Source: Lysinibacillus alkalisoli (GTDB taxonomy: Bacteria > Bacillota > Bacilli > Bacillales_A > Planococcaceae). From it: a stretch of DNA of 64,000 nt. This document shows, one piece after another, positions 8,802-17,744 of the stretch. The notes beneath the pieces were generated by a model that saw only the letters and a program-made list of their open reading frames with translations, made no database searches and was not told the DNA's origin. The position numbers and the translations under genes are program-made. The DNA lies in contig NZ_BMJT01000006.1 in the NCBI RefSeq assembly GCF_014643595.1, positions 124,001-188,000 on the forward strand, given 5' to 3'. Within the stretch, counting starts at the first letter, position 1; each line of letters opens with the position of its first letter.

Positions 8802-8827
8802 ATCGTTATTCCTCCTTAATAAAAAAA

Positions 8828-8849
8828 GAGTACGCAAAAATGCGCACTC
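8828..8849 (-). terminator. Attenuator terminator in ABC-F leader
   Basis: Minus-strand hairpin GAGTGCGCA-TTTT-TGCGTACTC followed by TTTTTTT (8819-8827). It lies between the two leader peptides, about 120 bases before the ABC-F start. An upstream AGAGTGGACG could pair with CGTACTCT to form an antiterminator. Confidence 0.82.
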
Positions 8850-8941
8850 AAAAAGAATAAACGTATTGCCATTCAAACGTCCACTCTTTCTAAATTAACG
8901 CACACTAAAGAAACCGCTGTTTACGGTTAATAGGCGTTAAA

Positions 8942-8965
8942 TTAGAAGTATAGTGGTAATGCCAT
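8942..8965 (-). CDS. Leader peptide 1 of ABC-F attenuator (MALPLYF)
   Basis: Seven-codon ORF, minus strand, with AAGGAG (8974-8979) 8 bases before the ATG. It is the first translated element after the promoter and is followed by a stem (AACCG / CGGTT enclosed by AACGC / GCGTT), then the terminator. This is the usual layout for sensing ribosome stalling by drugs. Confidence 0.6.
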   Translation of the reverse strand: MALPLYF

Positions 8966-8997
8966 TTGAATCGCTCCTTCATTAAAGTAGTATCTTT

Positions 8998-9026
8998 ACC
9001 CTAAAATAAAACATAAGCATTGTCAA
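8998..9026 (-). promoter_or_regulatory. Promoter of the ABC-F leader
   Basis: Minus strand TTGACA (9021-9026), 17-base spacer, TAGGGT (8998-9003). The -35 begins just after the stop of the upstream HAD gene, giving a leader of about 285 bases. Confidence 0.65.
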
Positions 9027-9028
9027 GA

Positions 9029-9742
9029 TTAAAGATAACTTTGTATTTTGGCTGCCACTTGTTGTGCTGTCACACGATAAGTAGCCAAATCGCCCACCTC
9101 ATGCTCGCCAACACAAATACTTTCTAGCGCCATGTTAAAAAGAGAAATGTCATTTGCATCATTGCCAAATGCAATAAACTCTGTAATACCTAGCTTTTGT
9201 AAGCCTTGATATTTTGTTACACCTTGTGGACTAATATCTAAAATATTTTCACCATGATGAATGTTAATTTCTACTGGTAAATGGCGTAATTGCTCCACAA
9301 TATGGTCGTCTATCGTAAATAAGATCAGTTTTACAACTTCAGATAACGCTGTCAAATCTGCACGACGTGTTGCTACCTGCCATACGTCAATATTTTTCCA
9401 CAGGCTATGTTCTTCATCACCTGTAAAAGCATAATCCCAAGAGGAGTCTGCCAAATAAGTAAGCTCATAATCATTAATTAAATTTTGCAAATCTTGTAAA
9501 CATGAAAAAGCCTCAACCTCTGTCGTGTCCTGTTGTTTAACAATAGCGCCATTGCCACCAATCATGGATAAATCCTGCATCCATGTTGGAATTACAGGGT
9601 AAATATCGCGAATGGGGCGGGCTGAAGCAATAATGATAGTATGCCCTGCTTGTTGCAATGCTTGTAAACTATCCGTAATAGCCGTCGTTAATGGCTGCCC
9701 TTTAAAACAAATCGTGCCATCTAAATCAAATACAAAGTTCAT
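9029..9742 (-). CDS. HAD-superfamily hydrolase, Cof-like (subfamily IIB)
   Basis: Phosphatase of about 237 residues. Motif 1 NFVFDLDGTI holds the nucleophile and acid-base Asp pair, motif 2 Ser is in IIASARP, and the C-terminal KYQGLQKLG lysine and FGNDANDISLF Asp motif bind phosphate and Mg. A C2B-type cap lies between. Substrates are likely small sugar or nucleotide phosphates. GAGG spacing favours the second ATG (9742). The start overlaps the DUF402 gene by 17 bases, so the two are co-translated in a GNAT, DUF402 and HAD operon. Confidence 0.85.
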   Translation of the reverse strand: MNFVFDLDGTICFKGQPLTTAITDSLQALQQAGHTIIIASARPIRDIYPVIPTWMQDLSMIGGNGAIVKQQDTTEVEAFSCLQDLQNLINDYELTYLADSSWDYAFTGDEEHSLWKNIDVWQVATRRADLTALSEVVKLILFTIDDHIVEQLRHLPVEINIHHGENILDISPQGVTKYQGLQKLGITEFIAFGNDANDISLFNMALESICVGEHEVGDLATYRVTAQQVAAKIQSYL

Positions 9743-10184
9743 CATTTACCTCTAACTGCTTAGCATGTGCCAAAGCTTCATTCAAGTACTGCTGAGCTAA
9801 ACCATTCTCAAATTGGTCAAGTGAGCATGGTAGCTCATCTTCATCAAGCACAAAACATTGCCCATCTGGTAATACTAAAACATCGACAATCCAATCATCA
9901 AACTGTACCATGTCAGCTGTAATCGTTGTAGCGCCAACAATATTGTAATAAGCACCGATATAAGTTTGATTTCTAAACCAAATGTATAAATTATATGGGC
10001 GATCGATCCAGTAATAAGCATAGGTAATATCGCCTTGCTCAATAGTTAATGAAGCGTCCTCTACATTCATAGTGAAAGCTACTTCATTATAATGCACTAG
10101 TTTTAATGCCCTTTCTGTTTGCTGTATACGAGTCGTTTTCACATCTACAGTAGTACCATCATAACGCACTTTGCGCTCAATCAT
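9726..10184 (-). CDS. DUF402 domain protein (YgaC-like nucleoside phosphatase fold)
   Basis: About 152 residues of the FomD/DUF402 beta-barrel family. The end of the domain, DDWIVDVLVLPDGQCFVLDE, carries the conserved acidic pattern that binds divalent metal in family members shown to hydrolyse nucleoside di- and triphosphates. The aromatic run NLYIWFRNQ matches the barrel core. The ATG at 10184 overlaps the TGA of the GNAT gene (ATGA), so coupling is expected. The GTG at 10193 lies further upstream inside that gene. Confidence 0.82.
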   Translation of the reverse strand: MIERKVRYDGTTVDVKTTRIQQTERALKLVHYNEVAFTMNVEDASLTIEQGDITYAYYWIDRPYNLYIWFRNQTYIGAYYNIVGATTITADMVQFDDWIVDVLVLPDGQCFVLDEDELPCSLDQFENGLAQQYLNEALAHAKQLEVNDELCI

Positions 10185-10675
10185 TTTGCCCACTCTTCAG
10201 CTAATATAGCGTAGTAATATTCGTCCCACCACTCATCTTTATAAGGGATACACTTTTTAAAGAAAGCCTCTCGTCTCATACCAATCTTCTCCATAATGCG
10301 GTAAGAACCAATATTTTCGGGTTGGCATGTGGCTACTATACGATGTAATTTTTGCGTCGCAAAACCATAATCAACAACGGCTTGCGCTGCTTCTGTAGCA
10401 AAACCTTTATGATAATAATCAGGATTGAATACCCAACCAATCTCATACGTATGCCCACCAAAATAGTCAATAAATGAAATATGGCCAATCACTTTATCTT
10501 CATATTGCACGGCAAACATATCTTTCTTTTGTACAAATTGTTTCGCTTCTTCCTCAGTAAATACATCCTCTGGTAAGTAATGCATCACAGCCTCTTGTGA
10601 TGTATAAGCTAAGACATCTTGCCAATCTGATGCCTGAAAAGCTCTAATTTTTAAACGTTTTGTTGTAATCAACAT
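10181..10675 (-). CDS. GNAT N-acetyltransferase, RimJ/RimL-like
   Basis: Acetyltransferase of about 164 residues. It begins MLITTKRLKIRAFQASDW and continues with VIGHISFIDY, YEIGWVFNPDYYHKGFATEA (the acetyl-CoA-binding stretch) and RIMEKIGMRREAFFKK, all typical of the Acetyltransf_3 group that acetylates protein or antibiotic amines. AGAGGTG precedes the start by only 3 bases; a TTG three bases later is an alternative. First gene of a three-gene operon with DUF402 and the HAD phosphatase. Confidence 0.85.
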   Translation of the reverse strand: MLITTKRLKIRAFQASDWQDVLAYTSQEAVMHYLPEDVFTEEEAKQFVQKKDMFAVQYEDKVIGHISFIDYFGGHTYEIGWVFNPDYYHKGFATEAAQAVVDYGFATQKLHRIVATCQPENIGSYRIMEKIGMRREAFFKKCIPYKDEWWDEYYYAILAEEWAK

Positions 10676-10691
10676 TATCACCTCTTACTTA

Positions 10692-12446
10692 TTATACTAA
10701 AGAGACACCTGTTGTTGACATGTAGTTGCTACCTTTTTGCTGTTTACATTGCTTTTTTAAATGGCTGGCGCATGCTGCAATCTCAAATGTGTTTTCAAAA
10801 AATGTATCAATAATTCCAGCAATGGATACTGAAAGTAAGGGATAAACTTCCTCCACACCATGTCGATTTTTGCTTACAATATAGTTTCGTTGTTGGTCCT
10901 GCTCATGATATAAGTGATATACAGCCTCATCAAATAACGTGATAAACTGTGTTGTCACCATTTGCACTTCTTCTGCATCCATAATAACAATAAAATCATC
11001 GCCACCGATATGACCAATGAAAGCTGTTGATGGTACAACCATTTTTAGTAGTTTTGCGACTAATTTAATAACAACATCACCTTTTTCAAAACCGTATACG
11101 TCATTAAAAGGTTTAAAGTTATCTAAGTCAAAATATAATACTGCATATGATTTTTGTTGATATAAACATTGCTCCAATTCTCGCTCAATCAATAAGTTAC
11201 CTGGCAACTCTGTTAAAGGATTTAATTGCTTGGCATTGTCGCGCTCAATTTGAATCGTCTTTTCTAGTAAATCTTTTACCGTCACAATACCAAGATATTT
11301 CCCCTCTTTTGTTACAGTAATAAAATCGTATAATTCATCGACACTTCGATTCATCGCTTTCTTTGCTACTACATCGATAGGCATTAAATAATCGACAGCT
11401 AAAAACTGTTTAGCCATAATATGGCGCACAGAACGTTTAGCAAATAGACTATACCCATACTGACCACTCATCTTCTCGTGTACGCGCCTTCTTGTAATAA
11501 CGCCTATGACTTTATGGTCTTGTGTAATACAAAAGCCTGGTAAAGCTACATCTTGTTTTAATTTGGCATCTACTGCATCTAGTAAATGGGCAGGCTGTAT
11601 AGCTGGTAAAAAAGTAGTAATCGAATGGATCGTAATATCCGATATACGTACACCTGGCATATTATTACGCTTAGCATTTGCCTTTTGTACGATTTGAATA
11701 AATGTAGGTGTAATAGGTTGAATCATTGCTTGCGGACGTTGAATGAAATATCCTTGCCCGTAATGTACACCTAAATCAATTAACTTTAAAAGTTCGCCTT
11801 CTGTTTCAATGCCTTCAGCAATTAATAATGTATTAGACATGCTCGCAAAATCGCACATACTCTTAACTAAAGAATGTTTTGTGGTATCTCGGTCAATATC
11901 TCTTATTAAATTCATATCTAATTTAATAAAATGTGGCTTAATATCTGAAATCATATTTAAACCTGAGTAACCTGCACCAGCATCATCAATTGCTATGCGA
12001 TACTCTTGTTCTTTATAATGATCTACCGTTTTTCGGAAATCGGTAATATTGTCTACTGCCTCTCGCTCTGTAATTTCAAAGACAATATTTTCAGACTGCA
12101 AAGCATAATTTTGTAAATACGCTTTTGTAAAACCTGTCCGAAATTTGCGATCATGCATCACATTAGGATTAACATTTAAAAAAAGTTTTCCTTGTATTTG
12201 CTGTGCTGCTGCCGCTTCTAACGCCTTTGAACGACAAAGTTGCTCTAACTCCCATACTTTATTAAAATGTTTAGCACTTGTAAACAAAATCTCTGGGTTT
12301 TGCATTTCTTTAGGGCCTCTACTTAGTGCCTCATACCCAATAGTTTGCCCATCTCGTAACGAAACAATGGGTTGAAATACTGTAGTAATTGTTTCATTTT
12401 GTAATACTGCAAGGAATTGCTCCTTGTATGCTTCATAAGCTGCCAT
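10692..12446 (-). CDS. EAL-CBS-GGDEF cyclic-di-GMP signalling protein
   Basis: 584 residues in three parts. Residues 15-245 form an EAL phosphodiesterase domain: FQPIVSLRDG, YEALSRG, FEITERE, AIDDAGAGYSGL, KLDMNLIRDID and AEGIE, so the catalytic acidic and lysine residues are present. Residues about 265-395 hold two CBS modules, which bind adenine nucleotides. Residues 405-570 are a GGDEF domain whose signature reads GGDDF, a conservative change that may or may not allow cyclase activity. There is no membrane helix. GAGGAG lies a rather long 11 bases from the ATG. It is monocistronic. Net activity is probably cyclic-di-GMP breakdown. Confidence 0.9.
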   Translation of the reverse strand: MAAYEAYKEQFLAVLQNETITTVFQPIVSLRDGQTIGYEALSRGPKEMQNPEILFTSAKHFNKVWELEQLCRSKALEAAAAQQIQGKLFLNVNPNVMHDRKFRTGFTKAYLQNYALQSENIVFEITEREAVDNITDFRKTVDHYKEQEYRIAIDDAGAGYSGLNMISDIKPHFIKLDMNLIRDIDRDTTKHSLVKSMCDFASMSNTLLIAEGIETEGELLKLIDLGVHYGQGYFIQRPQAMIQPITPTFIQIVQKANAKRNNMPGVRISDITIHSITTFLPAIQPAHLLDAVDAKLKQDVALPGFCITQDHKVIGVITRRRVHEKMSGQYGYSLFAKRSVRHIMAKQFLAVDYLMPIDVVAKKAMNRSVDELYDFITVTKEGKYLGIVTVKDLLEKTIQIERDNAKQLNPLTELPGNLLIERELEQCLYQQKSYAVLYFDLDNFKPFNDVYGFEKGDVVIKLVAKLLKMVVPSTAFIGHIGGDDFIVIMDAEEVQMVTTQFITLFDEAVYHLYHEQDQQRNYIVSKNRHGVEEVYPLLSVSIAGIIDTFFENTFEIAACASHLKKQCKQQKGSNYMSTTGVSLV

Positions 12447-12540
12447 ATGAGTGTCCGCTCCTCAATTGTGTTATATCATAAGTATGACCTACAAAAGCAC
12501 TATTCATATTAAATTCATGTAAAATTACTGTAAATCACTA

Positions 12541-12573
12541 AAAAAAGACATGCCTCAATCGACATGTCTTTTC
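12541..12573 (-). terminator. Terminator after GNAT gene
   Basis: AAAAGACATG / CATGTCTTTT inverted repeat with T runs on both strands, just beyond the stop at 12600. Confidence 0.75.
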
Positions 12574-12599
12574 CTATTATAGAATACACTACTCATACA

Positions 12600-13121
12600 T
12601 TAAAATGGCCACTCTTCACGTAAAACACCCATGCGAACGGAATCATAATACTGTCCTTCAAATAAACGTACTTTACGAATGCGAGCCTCTTCACGCATGC
12701 CAAGCTTCTCACCAACACGTATCATACGCTCATTACCAGACCACGTTGTGAAACCTACTCGCACTAAAGGTATTGTCGTAAAGAGCTGCGTCATCCATTT
12801 TGTTAAAGCTACCGTGCCAATACCTTTGCCCCAATGCTTTGCCTCATGTAAAACAATGCCTACCTCTAACCACAGAGAAGGCTCATGCTCCCAGTAATAC
12901 GTCACAATACCACACACTTCTTCATTCACTGTAACAACCCAAATATCATCTGCATGACACCATGTCTCCCCTTGCGGTAAAAAAGCCTCATACGTCATCG
13001 GCTGATGCGGGAAATAAGGGGCATCCCAACGTTTCCACTCTGGTGCTTGCTCTTTATAAATGAGCTCCCATAACAAAAATAAGTCATTTTTTTGAATGGG
13101 GCGAATCGCCACTTTATTCAT
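12600..13121 (-). CDS. GNAT family N-acetyltransferase
   Basis: 173-residue acetyltransferase starting MNKVAIRPIQKNDLF, with the acetyl-CoA loop HWGKGIGTVALTKWM and RVGEKLGMREEARIRKVR near the end, as in SpeG/RimJ-like enzymes. The frame is open to 13187, but GAGGA lies 5 bases before ATG 13121 and the extra 22 residues look non-coding. Substrate unknown. It stands alone with a terminator behind it. Confidence 0.85.
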   Translation of the reverse strand: MNKVAIRPIQKNDLFLLWELIYKEQAPEWKRWDAPYFPHQPMTYEAFLPQGETWCHADDIWVVTVNEEVCGIVTYYWEHEPSLWLEVGIVLHEAKHWGKGIGTVALTKWMTQLFTTIPLVRVGFTTWSGNERMIRVGEKLGMREEARIRKVRLFEGQYYDSVRMGVLREEWPF

Positions 13122-13251
13122 ACTCGTCCTCTTTTCATTAGTCGTTTGTCTATAACGATTGAAAAGAGTCAGTTGACTACTTTTCAATCACGCTCGTTAA
13201 CTGTGTCATATTGCATCATCCTTTCGTTTTTCATGACCATATTTTAACATA

Positions 13252-14085
13252 TTATTTTACAGGTAGCCATATCTCTGAATAACATGTATCAGTCATCGGA
13301 TCATCATCTGTGTATAATTCAAATTCTACTGTATGGGCTAATTCATACTGACTTGATGGTAGCCATTCCTTGTAAATACGTTGCCATGTGTGACGCATCG
13401 CATGTGGCATGGCACCAATTACCTCGAATACAGCCCATTCCGCTTGTGGTACTTGAATAGCTTCAAAACCTTCAGGTACATCTCCCTCATACGCTACACC
13501 AATCATATATTGCATGCCTTCTTTGTGTGGTAAACATACCCCTAATACGCCTTTGATTGGGGTATTGTTTAATAATGCTAAGCGCTCTGTAGTACCATCA
13601 CGATTTAGCTCATCCCATAATGCTGGAATAGCCTCGTTATTTGGCATTGTTGTTAATCTTCCAATCACTTGAAAAGTATCTTGTTTTGTCATTTGATAGT
13701 TCATAGGTTCCGCTCCTTTTAATTGCACCTCTATAGTAAGAGGGTAATATGATGTGATTTTACCTTGTGATTTCCGAACTTGCATAGGTGTTAAACCATG
13801 CTGTCTACGAAAAGCCTTCGTAAAAGCTTCTGGTGTTTCATAACCATACTTTAGCGCAATATCAATCACCTTATATGTTGTGCGTTGCAGTTCTTCCGCA
13901 GCGAGAGTTAATCGCCTACGCCTTACATATTCCCTTACTGTGATACCTGTTAATAAATGAAATGTGCGTTGAAAGTGAAAACTAGAAAAGCCACTACTAC
14001 GCGCTAACTCATCCATACTAAATGTCGTTGTTAAATGACTTTCCATGTAGGTGATTGCCTTTTGCAATGATGTTAACCAAACCAT
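13252..14085 (-). CDS. AraC family regulator with GyrI-like effector domain
   Basis: 277 residues. The N-terminal double helix-turn-helix is clear: MDELARSSGFSSFHFQRTF and VIDIALKYGYETPEAFTKAF, then HGLTPMQVRKS. The C-terminal 155 residues form a GyrI-like (AraC_E_bind) domain that binds small hydrophobic or drug-like ligands in SoxS/Rob/BmrR relatives. Target genes are not obvious; the neighbours are an acetyltransferase and a MarR gene. AGGAG with 10 bases before the ATG. Confidence 0.9.
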   Translation of the reverse strand: MVWLTSLQKAITYMESHLTTTFSMDELARSSGFSSFHFQRTFHLLTGITVREYVRRRRLTLAAEELQRTTYKVIDIALKYGYETPEAFTKAFRRQHGLTPMQVRKSQGKITSYYPLTIEVQLKGAEPMNYQMTKQDTFQVIGRLTTMPNNEAIPALWDELNRDGTTERLALLNNTPIKGVLGVCLPHKEGMQYMIGVAYEGDVPEGFEAIQVPQAEWAVFEVIGAMPHAMRHTWQRIYKEWLPSSQYELAHTVEFELYTDDDPMTDTCYSEIWLPVK

Positions 14086-14174
14086 AGTTATTCAACTCCT
14101 TGTCACTCATTGTAAAATTTTCATCTCGGATAAACCTGTCTTTTTATGTGTTGTTTTGTCCACTATGATAGTAA

Positions 14175-14205
14175 AAAGGTGGGTACCTATTATGCACCCA
14201 CCTTT
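14175..14205 (-). terminator. Terminator after MarR-family gene
   Basis: AAAGGTGGGT / ACCCACCTTT (14175-14184, 14196-14205) followed by T-rich DNA on the minus strand. Confidence 0.75.
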
Positions 14206-14208
14206 CAT

Positions 14209-14634
14209 TTATGTTGTTGCTTGTAAAATACGCTGTAAAAACTGTTGATACTGCTCAAGTTCTGCTGGTGTAAATTGCTGATACAATTGTGTGATAATTT
14301 GTTGTTCAATGGCTGCTCTTTGTTCAAAATAACGATGCCCTTGTTCATCAAGAGATAAAAATACAATGCGTCGATTGTGTTGATTAGCCATGCGCATAAT
14401 GTATTGCTTGCGCTCTAACTTAGCGACAAGTTGACTTACAGCACTTGAACCAATCCCCATCTCTCTTGCTACATCACTCACCATAATGCGTTCTTTATTA
14501 TGTACAATTTGTAGTAATGTCTCTTGCTGTATGGTTAAAGTGTCAAACATATGTTGCTCCAATTGAGATTGGATCCATTGATTTTTCTTATGCTCCGCTT
14601 CATTGATGTCTTTCACTTGTTTGTACAAAGTCAT
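14209..14634 (-). CDS. MarR family transcriptional regulator
   Basis: 141-residue winged-helix regulator. The DNA-binding part reads MVSDVAREMGIGSSAVSQLV, then KLERKQYIMRM and HNRRIVFLSLDEQG (wing), flanked by dimerisation helices at both ends. AGGGAGA stands before the ATG. No ligand-related motif is recognisable, and no neighbouring efflux gene shows its target. Confidence 0.87.
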   Translation of the reverse strand: MTLYKQVKDINEAEHKKNQWIQSQLEQHMFDTLTIQQETLLQIVHNKERIMVSDVAREMGIGSSAVSQLVAKLERKQYIMRMANQHNRRIVFLSLDEQGHRYFEQRAAIEQQIITQLYQQFTPAELEQYQQFLQRILQATT

Positions 14635-14700
14635 AAAAATCTCCCTTTAACTTCATTTTGCACCTAACATGCTAAAGGGTTTCATATAAGGTGTCAATTA

Positions 14701-15021
14701 TTATACTGGCTCTACAACAACAGCTGTACCATATGCTATAATTTCACTCATATTTTGACCAATCTCGCCTGAGTCAAAACGCATCATGACAATAGCATTC
14801 GCTCCTAAATCTTTTGCATGCTCTTCCATGCGTTGCATAGCCTCACCGCGTGCTTGTTCAAGCATTTCAGTATATTCATCAATCTCGCCACCTACAAATC
14901 CTTTAAAGGTGGCAACAATATCTCTACCTATGCCTCTTGCTCGCACTGTAATGCCATAAACAACGCCTTTAGTTGCTATAATTTTATAATGAGGCACTTG
15001 CTCAGATGTCACAATTAACAC
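14701..15021 (-). CDS. UPF0145 (YbjQ-like) heavy-metal-binding-domain protein
   Basis: 106 residues matching the YbjQ/UPF0145 family: IIATKGVVYGITVRARGIG, then FVGGEIDEYTEMLEQAR and LGANAIVMMRFDS. Family members form pentameric rings; their function is unknown. The start is a GTG at 15021 with AAGGAAG 7 bases upstream; no in-frame ATG exists there. It is monocistronic. Confidence 0.9.
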   Translation of the reverse strand: MLIVTSEQVPHYKIIATKGVVYGITVRARGIGRDIVATFKGFVGGEIDEYTEMLEQARGEAMQRMEEHAKDLGANAIVMMRFDSGEIGQNMSEIIAYGTAVVVEPV

Positions 15022-15153
15022 ATAATCACTTCCTTTTTGTTATATATTCATTATAACAAAAAGAATAAAGCGATGTAAAATAGCTATTTTTTTATTTTGT
15101 CATTCACGTTATACTTAAAAGCGAACATAAGTACGGATAAAGGAGGCTTCATT

Positions 15154-16194
15154 ATGAAGCGAGAAGCAAGGCTTTGCCCTAATTGTTTAGAGCGCACCAT
15201 TTATTTTGAAGGGATTTGTTTTGATTGTAGGAGCGAAAAGGAATTACATTATTGGCAAACGCAACAACCTACACAATTGATTAAACAGTTTGCTCACCAA
15301 TTAGAGGATGATGATTTACTCACCGCACTTGCTGTACAAGGCAACATACCATATCCTTTGCAACTTGCTGGCATTCAGCAACGATTTTATGAACAAGAAC
15401 TTCTCTATTGGCATGCTGATGACGCAATTGTTAATGAGTTGATTGCACAGCTTTTTACTACTACACAACTTGATATTGGCGCAGCTTTATTATGTTGTCT
15501 CGCTTTCACACAACACCCTAAAGTGCCTGAAGCATTCGCCCGTTTAGAAACTTACCAACCGTTATGGATAACACAGCTCTATATTACGCCATCTGCTTAT
15601 GCGCAAGTGGCAGGGTGGCATAGTCATCATGGCACATGTAAAAAGTTACATTATGATGATTGCTATGTATTTGAACGTAAACAAACCAAAACACCTATCG
15701 CTACTATTTTTACGAAAGCTGAAGGAAATTGCCCATCTTGTCACTCACCACTCACCATGGTATTAAGTATAGATAATCGCCAACAACAGCTTCCTTTTTT
15801 GCAAAAAGGGTGGCTAAACATAACAACTTGTTTACAATGCGTCTGTTATGAGGAGGCTATTTTCAATGATTATTCGTTAGACGGCACAACAACAATACGG
15901 CCTTTTCAAGGTGAGACATCACCCTATACATATGAAGATGATCTCTCACATGCCTATCAATTAAACATCATACCTAAACCTGCGACTTTTGGTTTGACGC
16001 CTTATGATCTTTCTTTTATTGGTGGTTTACCTCACTGGGTGCAAGACTTTCACTTTCCTAATTGCCCGCACTGCCAACAACCGATGACATTTTTAGCTCA
16101 AGCTGACCAAAACATTTTGCAAGCGGAGGGTGTTATTTATATGATGATTTGTGAAGAAGATCGTATAACCGCTTGTACTTATCAACAAACCTAA
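15154..16194 (+). CDS. Zinc-ribbon protein of unknown function (DUF1963/YwqG-like end)
   Basis: 346 residues with several Cys pairs: CPNC and CFDC near the start (residues about 7-25), CPSC and CLQC in the middle, and CPHC near the end. The C-terminal segment, FIGGLPHWVQDF followed by CPHCQQPMTFLAQAD, resembles YwqG/DUF1963 proteins. The start is fixed by AAAGGAGG 9 bases before ATG 15154; the open frame upstream lacks a site. The gene lies 12 bases before the next unknown gene, so they form an operon. No function is proposed. Confidence 0.6.
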   Translation: MKREARLCPNCLERTIYFEGICFDCRSEKELHYWQTQQPTQLIKQFAHQLEDDDLLTALAVQGNIPYPLQLAGIQQRFYEQELLYWHADDAIVNELIAQLFTTTQLDIGAALLCCLAFTQHPKVPEAFARLETYQPLWITQLYITPSAYAQVAGWHSHHGTCKKLHYDDCYVFERKQTKTPIATIFTKAEGNCPSCHSPLTMVLSIDNRQQQLPFLQKGWLNITTCLQCVCYEEAIFNDYSLDGTTTIRPFQGETSPYTYEDDLSHAYQLNIIPKPATFGLTPYDLSFIGGLPHWVQDFHFPNCPHCQQPMTFLAQADQNILQAEGVIYMMICEEDRITACTYQQT

Positions 16195-16206
16195 AGGAGA
16201 GCATAT

Positions 16207-17445
16207 ATGACAACCGTTAATCCATTACTAACAGACACCTCGTTATGGAAAAATATCGAAAAACAAATTACAGCAAAACTTTACACAATAGATGAACGTA
16301 CTTATCCACATAAATGTCTTGTAGAAGGGCATTCATTCTCTATTTTTAATTTGTATGAAGCGCTATGTTACAATCAACACTTTGAATTATTACATCATTT
16401 TAGACAAACAAGAGGTTTTGAAGAACAACGTTATGCACTAGCACGTTTCACTGAAAACAATAAAACGACACAATACAAAGAAGTTTGGCAGTATTATATT
16501 GCCATGTTAAGTAAATTTGGCGCGAGTTTCGAGTCGCTCACTGTTGAACGACTCTTACAAGATCTCCAATTGATAGATGCAAGCACCTATCAACAATTCA
16601 TAACGACTGGGTCAAACCTTATGAAGGCGCACCATCAATATCAAGAAACAACTTATTTCATTGGTAAGGCAAATGATATTTTAGCTACTATCTACATCGA
16701 AATAAAACAAGAAACATTGCAAGCTTACAAGGAGGCTATCACTTATATTAACGCTGTTTTAACAGACGATTTCCCTAAAAGTTTCGGCATTACTTATAAC
16801 GGTGAAAGTACACTAACCTTACCTATAAAGACGCTACCCATTACTTCATCGCATCACTTCTTTGCCAAAGTGTTACGTTATCCCGCTTTACACGGTGCAT
16901 TACAAGAATATAGTTACAAAGCTATGGCTGAATATCACTTTTATCATGATGTAGATGAGGAAGAAGCAGCAATGCCTAGTACCTTTGCTGTCTTTGGTCT
17001 TGGCTTAACTAACCTCTCCTACCAAAAGCTTGTTATAGATTATATGATGGAGTGCGATGGCGATCACTCGCCAATGCCAGAATACTTTGCCATGGCCATT
17101 ACCGAACACTATGGTTTAACACCACAATCGTTACCTATGTTTGTCGCTTCTGTCTTAGCGGTTCAAGAAGTGGCTTATCACCCTATTTTTACAACCGCCA
17201 TACTAGAACATGAAGAAAACTTACATTGGTTAGCGCAATTTATGACAAAACCATTTTATACAATATGTAGCGAAGTGACACAAGAGCAAACCGCACATTG
17301 GGAAGAGTATAAAGATATGACGATTAGTCAAATATTATATACGTTATTTGGTATTATCCATCTCAATGATTTTGAGAGCGCACCTTTTAAACGCATACCA
17401 GAACCATACCGCACGCGCTATCAACAAATCATTAAAACATTATAG
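16207..17445 (+). CDS. Hypothetical protein, 412 aa (possibly DUF6138)
   Basis: Soluble, largely helical protein without recognised catalytic motifs, signal peptide or membrane helix. From memory it resembles the DUF6138 family of Bacillus, but I could not check this. AAAGGAG lies 8 bases before the ATG. It is the second gene after the zinc-ribbon protein at 15154 and probably shares its transcript. Confidence 0.55.
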   Translation: MTTVNPLLTDTSLWKNIEKQITAKLYTIDERTYPHKCLVEGHSFSIFNLYEALCYNQHFELLHHFRQTRGFEEQRYALARFTENNKTTQYKEVWQYYIAMLSKFGASFESLTVERLLQDLQLIDASTYQQFITTGSNLMKAHHQYQETTYFIGKANDILATIYIEIKQETLQAYKEAITYINAVLTDDFPKSFGITYNGESTLTLPIKTLPITSSHHFFAKVLRYPALHGALQEYSYKAMAEYHFYHDVDEEEAAMPSTFAVFGLGLTNLSYQKLVIDYMMECDGDHSPMPEYFAMAITEHYGLTPQSLPMFVASVLAVQEVAYHPIFTTAILEHEENLHWLAQFMTKPFYTICSEVTQEQTAHWEEYKDMTISQILYTLFGIIHLNDFESAPFKRIPEPYRTRYQQIIKTL

Positions 17446-17553
17446 CGTTATCCACATGTGTATAACTTATCATTTAAAACCAAGTGTATCAGTTGACTTT
17501 ATTTCTTTTTTCATGATAAGATACCATACAACTATTCACAATAATTTTACTTT

Positions 17554-17711
17554 TCTTATCATGAGAGATGGAGGGACTTGGCCCGACGAAATCTCAGCAA
17601 CCAGCTAGCAGTATGGTGCTACATCCAAATGGCTTATGCCATAAAGATGAGAATTGAGCGTTTATAGACAAAGTTGCCAGCGCCCTTCTCATGATAAGAA
17701 GGGCGTTTTTT
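17554..17711 (+). promoter_or_regulatory. SAM-I (S-box) riboswitch with terminator
   Basis: Typical aptamer: P1 strand TTCTTATC, GAGGGACTTGGCCCGACGAA, CAGCAACC, a P3 hairpin and AAAGATGAGAA closing P1. It is followed by an intrinsic terminator CGCCCTTCT / AGAAGGGCG (17681-17689, 17697-17705) with TTTTTT. CTCATGATAAGA in the terminator is complementary to TCTTATCATGAG at the 5' end, the expected switch. High S-adenosylmethionine should stop transcription of the cyclase-family gene that follows. Confidence 0.95.
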
Positions 17712-17744
17712 GTAATAGAATATAACGCAAAAGTAGGGATGATA

